Source: CAZEZY01 sp964516635 (GTDB taxonomy: Bacteria > Pseudomonadota > Gammaproteobacteria > Burkholderiales > Burkholderiaceae_C). Taken from it: a DNA stretch of 13,780 nucleotides. The translations under genes and the position numbers were made by a program. Shown one piece after another: positions 1-5,803 of this stretch. Below the pieces are notes generated by a model. It worked only from the letters and a program-made list of their open reading frames with translations. It was not told where the DNA came from and searched no databases. The stretch spans positions 1 through 13,780 of the forward strand of contig CAZEZY010000061.1 in the NCBI GenBank assembly GCA_964516635.1, read 5' to 3'. Within the stretch, counting starts at the first letter, position 1. Each line of letters starts with the position of its first letter.

Positions 1-310
1 GGAGCGGTTGCAATGAAGGCGAGCAAGGATTCCCGACCGTTGCTGGGGAATTTGCCCGAATTTCCGGAATTATTCTTTGTGCACCAGTGGTAAGAGAACC
101 TTGACATCGCCACCCTCCATATAGCCGTACAGAAATCGAATCATATTGCGCCAAGACATCTATCGGGACTAGCGAGACAAGCGAGCGTGACAACGAAAGG
201 ACTCCAGACCTCACGAATAGCGAATCCAAGTTATCAAAATCAACTAATATTGGAAGCGTTTTCAATTTAACCCCTGAACTAGAACCAAAAAAAAGAGAAC
301 AAGAACTTCC
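1..310. other. AT-richer left-edge region without a confident gene
   Basis: This stretch is visibly richer in A and T than the rest of the window and lies downstream of the 3' end of the helicase gene. Two short open frames are visible. On the plus strand a frame open from base 1 ends in TAA at 91-93 (about 30 residues, ending LFFVHQW) and could be the tail of a gene beginning outside the window. On the minus strand 159-70 encodes 29 residues starting MSWRNMIRFLYG and ending PLVHKE; it looks protein-like but has no Shine-Dalgarno and I recognise no family. A run of eight A (eight T on the helicase strand) near 287-294 follows the helicase stop without a clear stem, so a terminator is not supported. 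I infer degraded or boundary sequence. Confidence 0.4.
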
Positions 311-2146
311 CTATTCCATGCTGAGTGATACGACTCGGTCAGCGAACCGCCCACCCCCACTTGCCCCAATCACCAACCGCTGCGTCGCCCGGGTGGCCCC
401 CACATAAAACAGCCGCGCTTCCTCGCGCTCGTCTTCGCCCTCGGCGGGCATGCGCCCGGCGCCCACCAGAGCCACCACCGGGAACTCCAGCCCTTTGCTG
501 ACGTGCAGCGTCATCACCTTGATGCTGTCGTGCGCGGGGTCGAACACGCTGGACGAGTTGCGGCGCAGTTGATGCGGCAGCTTGCGTTTGCGCAGGAATT
601 CGGCGCACATGTCCATTTCGCTGTGGTGGCGGCAGAGGATGGCCATGTCGGCCCAGGCGTGGCCTTCGCGGTGGGCGGTGGCCAGCAGCTCGGCCACCTG
701 GGCCACCTCTTCACGCAGGGTGGGCAGGCGCACGATGAGCGGCGCCTCGCCGTCGCGCCCGCAGCTCACGGGCTTGAGCAGGGGCACGCCGTCGTCGTCC
801 TTGTCTTCGGCGGTCAATAGGTCCGCGGCAACAAGGCTGGCCGTTTGCAGGATCTGCCGCGTGTTGCGGTAGTTGATCTTGAGGATGGTGGTGCGCCCCT
901 GCGCCTGGATGCCCACGCTCTTGAAGCTGAAGTTTTTCTTCTGCGTGCGTTCGTAGATGCTCTGCGCGTCGTCGTACAGCACGAGCAGGCTGTTGGTGGC
1001 GGGGTCCACCATCTGCACCACCAGGCGCAGCCATTCGGGCGCGAAGTCGTGGCCTTCGTCAATCAGCACGGCCTGGTATTGCCCGCTCGGGATCTGGCGG
1101 CGGTCCACGCCGGTGATGACGCGCTGAACCATGTCGGCAAAAAAGGCGTCCCAAGGCTGGTTCTGCGGGGGCAGGTCTTGCCCGTAGGCCACCAATTGTT
1201 GACGGCACCACTTGTGGAAGTGCACGGCGTGTACGCGGTCGTCTATGCCCTTGGCGGCCATCACACGCGCAATCTGCCGGGCCAGCGGCTCGTTGTAGCA
1301 GAGGATGAGGATGGGTTTGCTGGCGGCGGTGTGTGCTTTGGCCAGATGCTCGGCGCGGTAGCCCAGCAGCATGGTCTTGCCCGAACCGGCCACGCCATGG
1401 ATGACGCGGTGCCCGTCGCCCAAACTGCGGGCCAGCTGTTCTTGCTGCAGGTCCATCACCCGCATGATGCTGGGCAGTTGAGCGGCCTCGTCGGTGTCGT
1501 CAAACAGGCTGTCTTGCGCGGCCACGCGCACCTGCGGGAACATGATCCAGCGCACGCGGTCCAGCTGCGGGAGCGACATGACGCCGCGCATGGCGTACGG
1601 GAACATGTTCCACAGGTGGGTCTGCAGGTCTTCGGGCTCCACCTGCTCCAGCATCTCGTCCTGGCAGATCACGCGCTGCGGCTCGATGGCGTGGTGCAGT
1701 TCGGCCTTGTCAAACTGCGCGCGGGTGATGTTGGGCAGCACCACGCCGTAGCTCCACGGAAACGCCAGTTTGCCCTGGTGCGGGCCGTTGGGTTGCACCA
1801 GTTGCGGGTCGCGCTCCAGCGCCTTGACCACCTGGTGGGCGTACTGCCGGGCCTGCTCCAGCGGGTTGGGAATGGTTTTGGGGCCGGTGTCGCCGTGGAT
1901 GACCCAGGTTTGCCGGTCGGCCTGGATGAGCGTGCTCAGGCGAAAGTCTTTCACCTCCAGCACCAGAATGCCGCGCCGGGGGTGAATGATCACGAAGTCC
2001 GGATGGGCGCTGCGCGGGCCAATGGGCACGTCGTACCAGAGCAGGTAGTCGTCGTCGAGCTTTTGCTCCAGCCGCTCGGCCACACGGCGCTCCCCACCCG
2101 TCATGCGGGACACGCAACTGCCCAGTGCCGGTATGAGTGTCGCCAT
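311..2146 (-). CDS. NERD-domain nuclease / UvrD-Rep-type (SF1) DNA helicase
   Basis: A 611-residue protein that probably binds, unwinds and perhaps cuts DNA using ATP; its cellular role is unknown. The N-terminus (about 15-125) matches a NERD nuclease-related domain, with a PD-(D/E)xK-like centre: HPD at 48-50 and EVK at 64-66. The C-terminal two thirds is a UvrD-like helicase: Walker A GVAGSGKT 251-258, Walker B LIDEGHDF 361-368, motif III DDAQSIY about 392-398, motif IV NYRNTRQI about 425-432, motif V TLHVSKGLEF 546-555 and motif VI YVGATRATQRL 581-591. All motifs look intact. No good Shine-Dalgarno precedes the ATG, but the first 14 codons are conserved in the decayed copy at 4133-4216, which supports this start. 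It diverges from the lipoprotein genes. NERD-helicases are known as a domain combination; a repair or anti-mobile-element role is only inference. Confidence 0.9.
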   Translation of the reverse strand: MATLIPALGSCVSRMTGGERRVAERLEQKLDDDYLLWYDVPIGPRSAHPDFVIIHPRRGILVLEVKDFRLSTLIQADRQTWVIHGDTGPKTIPNPLEQARQYAHQVVKALERDPQLVQPNGPHQGKLAFPWSYGVVLPNITRAQFDKAELHHAIEPQRVICQDEMLEQVEPEDLQTHLWNMFPYAMRGVMSLPQLDRVRWIMFPQVRVAAQDSLFDDTDEAAQLPSIMRVMDLQQEQLARSLGDGHRVIHGVAGSGKTMLLGYRAEHLAKAHTAASKPILILCYNEPLARQIARVMAAKGIDDRVHAVHFHKWCRQQLVAYGQDLPPQNQPWDAFFADMVQRVITGVDRRQIPSGQYQAVLIDEGHDFAPEWLRLVVQMVDPATNSLLVLYDDAQSIYERTQKKNFSFKSVGIQAQGRTTILKINYRNTRQILQTASLVAADLLTAEDKDDDGVPLLKPVSCGRDGEAPLIVRLPTLREEVAQVAELLATAHREGHAWADMAILCRHHSEMDMCAEFLRKRKLPHQLRRNSSSVFDPAHDSIKVMTLHVSKGLEFPVVALVGAGRMPAEGEDEREEARLFYVGATRATQRLVIGASGGGRFADRVVSLSME

Positions 2147-2174
2147 CCCTTGTTGTGTCTTGTTGGTTCGCCAG

Positions 2175-2204
2175 ATTTTGCATCATTTGCCACGTAAAAC
2201 TCAA
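2175..2204 (-). promoter_or_regulatory. Putative sigma70 promoter of the NERD helicase gene
   Basis: On the minus strand TTGAGT (2204-2199) and CAAAAT (2180-2175) are separated by 18 bp, each matching four of six consensus bases. Transcription would start near 2168, about 20 bases before the helicase ATG. The -35 box lies inside the left arm of the 9-bp inverted repeat of this divergent region. This is pattern matching only. Confidence 0.35.
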
Positions 2205-2245
2205 GGGGCGGCGTTTTGCGGTGGTAAAGTCCTGATCTTGAGTTT
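2197..2245. repeat. 9-bp inverted repeat in the divergent helicase/lipoprotein promoter region
   Basis: AAACTCAAG at 2197-2205 and its exact reverse complement CTTGAGTTT at 2237-2245 are separated by 31 bp. The pair sits between two divergent starts (helicase ATG at 2146, CsgG-like ATG at 2265) and its left arm covers the proposed helicase -35 box. The centre-to-centre spacing of 40 bp is near four helical turns, so a dimeric regulator or loop acting on both genes is possible. It could also be chance or two similar -35 boxes. Confidence 0.35.
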
Positions 2246-2264
2246 GCTTTTTCAGGGAGTACCA

Positions 2265-2927
2265 ATGAAAACCATCGTTCTGGCGGGCCTGGGCCTGGCC
2301 TTGCTCACGGGTTGCGTTCAGGAAAATGCACGCACCCTGCCCATCCAACAAGTCGAGTCGGCGCAAACGCCCTTCGCGGGCACCCGCGTGGCGGTGTCGA
2401 TCGGCCAGTTCAACAACCGCTCATCGTTCATGCGGGGGGTGTTTGCGAACAACACCTCGGAAGACCGCCTGGGCAGCCAGGCGCAAACCATCCTGACGGC
2501 GCATTTGCAGCAAAGCCAGCGCTTCAGCGTGCTGGACCGCACGCTCATGTCGGAAAGCCGCCAGGAAGCCCAGCTCCGCGGGCAGTCGCAGCAGGTGCGA
2601 GGCGCGCAGTTCGTCATGACGGGCGACGTGACCGAATTCGGCCGCCGCGACGTGGGCGACCAGCAGCTCTTCGGCATTCTGGGGCGTGGCCGCACCCAGA
2701 TCGCCTACTCCAAGGTCACGATCAACATCATCAACCCCCTCACGACCGAGGTGGTGCATTCGGTGCAGGGCGCGGGCGAATACAGCCTCTCGCAGCGGGA
2801 AGTGATCGGCTTCGGGGGCACCGCCAGCTACGACGCCACCCTCAATGGCAAGGTGCTGGAGCTGGCCATCCGCAGCGCCATCAACCAGCTGGTGACCGAC
2901 CTGGACGCCGGGCGCTGGAAGCCCTGA
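2265..2927 (+). CDS. CsgG-family outer-membrane lipoprotein
   Basis: A 220-residue lipoprotein of the CsgG/HfaB type. CsgG itself is the outer-membrane pore for curli export, and relatives are periplasm-facing lipoproteins of other envelope systems. The N-terminus is a lipoprotein signal peptide (MKTIVLAGLGLALLTGC) with lipobox LTGC and Cys17; Val follows the Cys, so Lol sorting to the outer membrane is expected. The body shows the family pattern: RVAVSIGQFNN near 46-56, GSQAQTILTAHLQQSQRFSVLDR in the middle, a GAQFVMTGDVTEF strand, and a C-terminal helix LELAIRSAINQLV. The ATG is chosen because AGGGAG (2254-2259) lies 5 nt upstream and a signal peptide follows at once; the longer frame upstream overlaps the helicase gene and codes for nothing recognisable. 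It is the first of three co-directional lipoprotein genes. No curli subunit, CsgE or CsgF gene is present here. Confidence 0.85.
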   Translation: MKTIVLAGLGLALLTGCVQENARTLPIQQVESAQTPFAGTRVAVSIGQFNNRSSFMRGVFANNTSEDRLGSQAQTILTAHLQQSQRFSVLDRTLMSESRQEAQLRGQSQQVRGAQFVMTGDVTEFGRRDVGDQQLFGILGRGRTQIAYSKVTINIINPLTTEVVHSVQGAGEYSLSQREVIGFGGTASYDATLNGKVLELAIRSAINQLVTDLDAGRWKP

Positions 2928-2930
2928 GCC

Positions 2931-2961
2931 CGATCGGCTGATCGTTCTCCGACCTATTTTT
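2931..2961 (+). terminator. Weak hairpin and T-run between the first two lipoprotein genes
   Basis: CGATC (2931-2935) and GATCG (2940-2944) form a 5-bp stem with a 4-nt loop, and TTTTT follows at 2957-2961. An alternative stem pairs TCGG with CCGA. The T-run is 12 nt past the stem, so this is at most a weak attenuator or an mRNA processing/stability element inside the operon. Confidence 0.2.
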
Positions 2962-2968
2962 GACTGCC

Positions 2969-3328
2969 ATGAAACGATATGCTCTCGCCAGCAGCCTGCT
3001 GGCTGTGCTGATGTTGTCTGGGTGTGCACAACCCAAGGTCCAGCCGCTCTATGGCTGGCACAGTTACGAAGCCCAGATTGACGCCTGGTTCCGCCAGACG
3101 GCCACCTCACCGGACGCGCAATTGCAGCGCCTGCAGGACGATCTGGAGAAGATGCAGGCGGCGGGGCAGCTCCCGCCACCGGGTTTCCGGGCCCACATGG
3201 GCCTGCTGCACGGTCAACTGGGGGACCCGGTGAGCTTTCGGGCCGCCCTGGAGGCCGAGAAAGCCGCTTTCCCGGAAAGCACCCCCTACATGACCTTTCT
3301 GCTTCGCCACTTTAAAGACCGGGAGTGA
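2969..3328 (+). CDS. DUF4810-type small lipoprotein
   Basis: A 119-residue lipoprotein of unknown biochemical function. The signal peptide (MKRYALASSLLAVLMLSGC) ends in lipobox LSGC with Cys19, followed by Ala, predicting outer-membrane anchoring. The mature part begins QPKVQPLYGWHSYE and contains a helical segment (LQRLQDDLEKMQAAGQLPPPGFRAHMGLLH) and FRAALEAEKAAFPES, typical of the small DUF4810 family found between CsgG-like and DUF799 genes. I use the ATG at 2969 because it starts a normal signal peptide; a TTG three codons upstream (2960) is possible. Neither has a clear Shine-Dalgarno, so translation may be coupled to the upstream gene 41 bp away. The stop nearly abuts the next gene. The helical repeats suggest a protein-protein adaptor, which is inference. 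Confidence 0.8.
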   Translation: MKRYALASSLLAVLMLSGCAQPKVQPLYGWHSYEAQIDAWFRQTATSPDAQLQRLQDDLEKMQAAGQLPPPGFRAHMGLLHGQLGDPVSFRAALEAEKAAFPESTPYMTFLLRHFKDRE

Positions 3329-3330
3329 CC

Positions 3331-4014
3331 ATGCTGATGACCCAACGTTTGGCCACGCTGGCCGCTCTGGCTGTGGCCCTGTTGGCGACAGGTTGCGCCT
3401 CCATTCCCCAACCTGAACCCTACGACTACGCCGCATTCAAGAAAAGCAACCCCGCTTCCATTCTGGTGTTGCCACCCACGCACGCCACGCCCAACATTCG
3501 GGCTTCGGACAGCGTGTGGGCGCAAGTCACCTACCCGCTGGCAGAGTCGGGGTTTTATGTGTTGCCCGTCACCCTGGTGGCCGAGAGCCTGCGCCAGAAC
3601 GGTGTGACCCTGGCCGATGAAGCCCACCAGATTCCGCTGAACAAGCTGCATGAAGTCTTTGGAGCGGACGCGGTGCTGTACCTGAACGTGACGGAATACG
3701 GCACGGTTTACCGGGTGGTGGCCAGCGAAACCTCTGTGAGCGTACAGGCGCGGCTGGTTGATGGATTGACCGGTGAACTGTTGTGGGAAGGCGCGGCGCG
3801 AGCCAGCTCGGCAGAACAGCAAAGCCAGCAGCAAGGGCTGGTGAGCATGCTGATCACGGCGGCCGTGAACCAGATCATCAGCTCCGTGCGCGATGACAGC
3901 CATCCCATCGCCGGCCTGGCCACGCGCCGGCTGCTCTCAGCGGGGCATGGCCGGGCGATTCTGTTTGGTCCGCGCTCGCCGAACCATCATGCCCATGTGC
4001 AGGGCCGCCGCTGA
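3331..4014 (+). CDS. DUF799-family lipoprotein (GNA1162-like)
   Basis: A 227-residue lipoprotein of the DUF799 family, which includes Neisseria meningitidis GNA1162. The signal peptide has lipobox ATGC with Cys22 followed by Ala, predicting the outer membrane. Family features are YDYAAFKKSNPASILVLPP just after the anchor, a SVWAQVTYPLAESGFYVLPV block, the GADAVLYLNVTEYG strand, the LVDGLTGELLWEG strand, and a final glycine/proline segment ending FGPRSPNHH. The start is ATG 3331: GGGAG at 3321-3325 sits 5 nt upstream, overlapping the end of the preceding gene; GTG 3325 and ATG 3337 are alternatives. It completes a CsgG-DUF4810-DUF799 cassette. The fold of this family is reported to resemble periplasmic TolB-like domains, so a scaffold role in an envelope or export complex is plausible but untested. 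Confidence 0.85.
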   Translation: MLMTQRLATLAALAVALLATGCASIPQPEPYDYAAFKKSNPASILVLPPTHATPNIRASDSVWAQVTYPLAESGFYVLPVTLVAESLRQNGVTLADEAHQIPLNKLHEVFGADAVLYLNVTEYGTVYRVVASETSVSVQARLVDGLTGELLWEGAARASSAEQQSQQQGLVSMLITAAVNQIISSVRDDSHPIAGLATRRLLSAGHGRAILFGPRSPNHHAHVQGRR

Positions 4015-4132
4015 GCCAGGCTGACGATGGCTGGAAACCATACAGAAAACGTGACCGATGCATGCACCCACTGGACTGCTTCACTGAAGCACGGCTGCGC
4101 ACGCTCCAGAATGGCCACAACGGCATCCCCTT

Positions 4133-4216
4133 GGCCGATGGCCACGTCGCACCACAGCAGGTAGTCGTCATCGAACGGGGCACGCAACTGCCCCATGCCG
4201 GTATGGGTGTCGCCAT
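4133..4216 (-). pseudogene. Decayed copy of the 5' end of the NERD helicase gene
   Basis: Read on the minus strand from the ATG at 4216, this encodes MATPIPAWGSCVPR, matching MATLIPALGSCVSR at the start of the helicase at 2146. After an indel of 46 bp relative to the intact gene, which shifts the frame, the match resumes as FDDDYLLWCDVAIG against LDDDYLLWYDVPIG. Homology covers 4133-4216 against 2017-2146 and continues weakly upstream of the ATG to about 4258 (AGATTGGGCATCATT against AGATTTTGCATCATT, with a 1-nt indel). Beyond IG the sequence no longer resembles the helicase. It is in the same orientation as the intact gene and ends almost at the stop of the diguanylate cyclase gene, so it is a non-functional remnant. 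Confidence 0.8.
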
Positions 4217-4257
4217 CCCTCTGATGGCCATGGTTGCTTTGAAAGATTGGGCATCAT

Positions 4258-5307
4258 TCAGTTTCTGGCGGCCACGGCCTCACCGGGCTGTAGCCACAGC
4301 ACCCGGTCACGGCCTTCGCGCTTGGCGCGGAAAAGGGCGGCATCGGCACGGGCGAGGCAGGCCTGCCAGGGCTCCTGGGCGTTGTGGGCCGCCACCCCCG
4401 CCGAAAAGGTGATGACCTCGCCACCCACTCGCACCCGTTCGCGCACCACCTGCCGCACCCGTTCGAGCACCGCCGAAGCGGTGGCGCTGTCGCCGTGGGG
4501 AAGCCAGATGACGAACTCCTCGCCACCGAGGCGAAACAGGCGGTCGGACTTGCGCAGGGCCAGCTGGACGACGGCCGCCACGTCGCGCAGCACGGCATCG
4601 CCGGCCTCGTGGCCATGGCGATCATTGACCTGCTTGAAGTGGTCGATGTCCAGCACCGCGAGGATGCCTCCCGAGGCGGAAGGGGTGAAGGCCTTCGCCA
4701 ACTCGACCTCCATCAACCGGCGGTTGCCGATACCGGTGAGCGGATCGATCAGGCTGAGGGCCTGCCAGCGCTCGATTCGCTGATGCGCCTGTTGCGACAC
4801 CAGGTAGCCGAACACCCCGGTCAGGACATTGGTGATGACGAAGTACGGCAGGCCCTGGGTCCCCCCGAGTTCGCTCCACGACAAAGCGGCTGCGCCCACC
4901 ACCGCCCCGACACCGAGCACCGCTGCGGCTGGCGCCGGGATCAGGAAAAACATCATCAACACAGCGGGGTAGGCCCAGAACAGGGCCGCGAAATCGGCGG
5001 CCACGCCTATGACCCAGATGCCCCCAACGATGGCAATGGCCATGATCCTGCCAGGCCAGCGCGTGTCGCGCGTGCGCCAGGCATGCCATGCAGCCCCGCC
5101 AATGACCATGGCCAGCAGCGCGTCCGAGACGGCGGCAAGCCAGTTGGCCTCCAGTGCCCGGTAGACCGCGAACGGGGCCAGCCAGAGCACCGCCACCAGG
5201 CCACCCAGCGTCAGCACGGCCAGCGCGTAATCGTCACGAATGGCGTGGAGCCAGTCGTCACGAGCGGAGGCTCGATCAGGCGCGGAGGCATCGGGGGCTG
5301 CGGACAT
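4258..5307 (-). CDS. Membrane-bound diguanylate cyclase (GGDEF)
   Basis: Predicted to make cyclic di-GMP from two GTP at the inner membrane. From the ATG at 5307 it has 349 residues. A short Ala/Asp-rich cytoplasmic start is followed by about six hydrophobic segments (roughly 28-170; for example ALAVLTLGGLVAVLWLAPF and AVLMMFFLIPAPAAAVLG), a linker helix (QQAHQRIERWQALSL) and a C-terminal GGDEF domain. The domain has DPLTGIGNRR 188-197, metal-binding DIDHFK from 220, the catalytic motif GGEEF 261-265, and an inhibitory I-site RKSD 252-255 at the usual five-residue distance. It therefore looks active and feedback-inhibited. I chose ATG 5307 because AGGAG lies 12 nt upstream; the frame also extends to a TTG at 5379 without membrane or domain content. 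No EAL domain is present. The sensed signal is unknown. It may be co-transcribed with the small gene upstream. Confidence 0.88.
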   Translation of the reverse strand: MSAAPDASAPDRASARDDWLHAIRDDYALAVLTLGGLVAVLWLAPFAVYRALEANWLAAVSDALLAMVIGGAAWHAWRTRDTRWPGRIMAIAIVGGIWVIGVAADFAALFWAYPAVLMMFFLIPAPAAAVLGVGAVVGAAALSWSELGGTQGLPYFVITNVLTGVFGYLVSQQAHQRIERWQALSLIDPLTGIGNRRLMEVELAKAFTPSASGGILAVLDIDHFKQVNDRHGHEAGDAVLRDVAAVVQLALRKSDRLFRLGGEEFVIWLPHGDSATASAVLERVRQVVRERVRVGGEVITFSAGVAAHNAQEPWQACLARADAALFRAKREGRDRVLWLQPGEAVAARN

Positions 5308-5395
5308 GGCTGGCGGCGTCTCCTCAGTCGTCCGGGCAGGTGAAGATCGGCACCACCCGGTGGTGACATTGTGCCGCAACCCGGGGAAACGGTGC

Positions 5396-5683
5396 TCAGT
5401 CGTCCCAGGTGACGACCGGGCCCAACTTCCGTTCGGCCAGGAAGATCGCCTCTCGCAAGCTCAGTGCAGTTCCGCCGTCCATCCAGGGCGCTTCCAGCCG
5501 GGGCAGGTGGTAGCGGATGTAGAAGCAATCGGCCTCGCGGTCCTCGGCCAGTTCGGGCGGGTCTTCGGGGTCGTGGGTGCCATACAGCGTATGGTGCCGC
5601 ACGATGCGCACCGGGCAGGTGGTGACCCCGGCAAAAAACCATTGACCCTGCTTCACGGCAGGCAACTCATCGACAGTGACCAT
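5396..5683 (-). CDS. Conserved-looking hypothetical protein, 95 aa
   Basis: I do not recognise this family. The protein is small, soluble and acidic (HDPEDPPELAEDREADCF), with a short aromatic stretch CFYIRYHLPRLEAPWMDGG and a C-terminal helix SLREAIFLAERKLG followed by PVVTWDD. There is no signal peptide or membrane segment. It is likely real: GGAG lies 8 nt before the ATG, a plausible promoter stands upstream (5724-5752), and coding style matches its neighbours. It precedes the diguanylate cyclase gene on the same strand with an 88-bp gap, so the two may be co-transcribed. Any link to c-di-GMP is inference from position only. Confidence 0.65.
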   Translation of the reverse strand: MVTVDELPAVKQGQWFFAGVTTCPVRIVRHHTLYGTHDPEDPPELAEDREADCFYIRYHLPRLEAPWMDGGTALSLREAIFLAERKLGPVVTWDD

Positions 5684-5723
5684 CGCGTTTGCTCCACATC
5701 AGAAACGCCACAAACGTGTGATC

Positions 5724-5752
5724 AATGTAGAACAGGGCATCCGGGCAGGCAA
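5724..5752 (-). promoter_or_regulatory. Putative sigma70 promoter for the 95-aa gene
   Basis: On the minus strand TTGCCT (5752-5747) and TACATT (5729-5724) are 17 bp apart, the ideal spacing, each with four of six consensus matches. A transcript from near 5717 would give a leader of about 34 nt including the GGAG ribosome binding site. It lies in the divergent gap before selO. Confidence 0.4.
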
Positions 5753-5803
5753 TGCGGACAACCCTGATAGCCAAGACCCTGGCTCCAACAGGCCACCTGC
5801 AAG

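Noticed and set aside
287..310. Rho-independent terminator after the helicase
   Set aside because: There is a T-run on the minus strand but no stable GC stem before it.
105..404. Plus-strand frame, Ser/Thr/Glu/Asn-rich, running from the left region into the helicase 3' end
   Set aside because: It has no usable start codon until it overlaps the helicase gene, no Shine-Dalgarno and no family resemblance.
845..2197. Long plus-strand open frame of 450 codons opposite the helicase gene
   Set aside because: Its translation is His/Gln/Val/Leu-rich with no domain; the opposite strand has complete helicase and NERD motifs. It is a GC-driven antisense shadow.
5308..5379. Longer diguanylate cyclase start at a TTG (5379)
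   Set aside because: The added 24 residues show no domain or membrane segment, and the ATG at 5307 has an AGGAG upstream.
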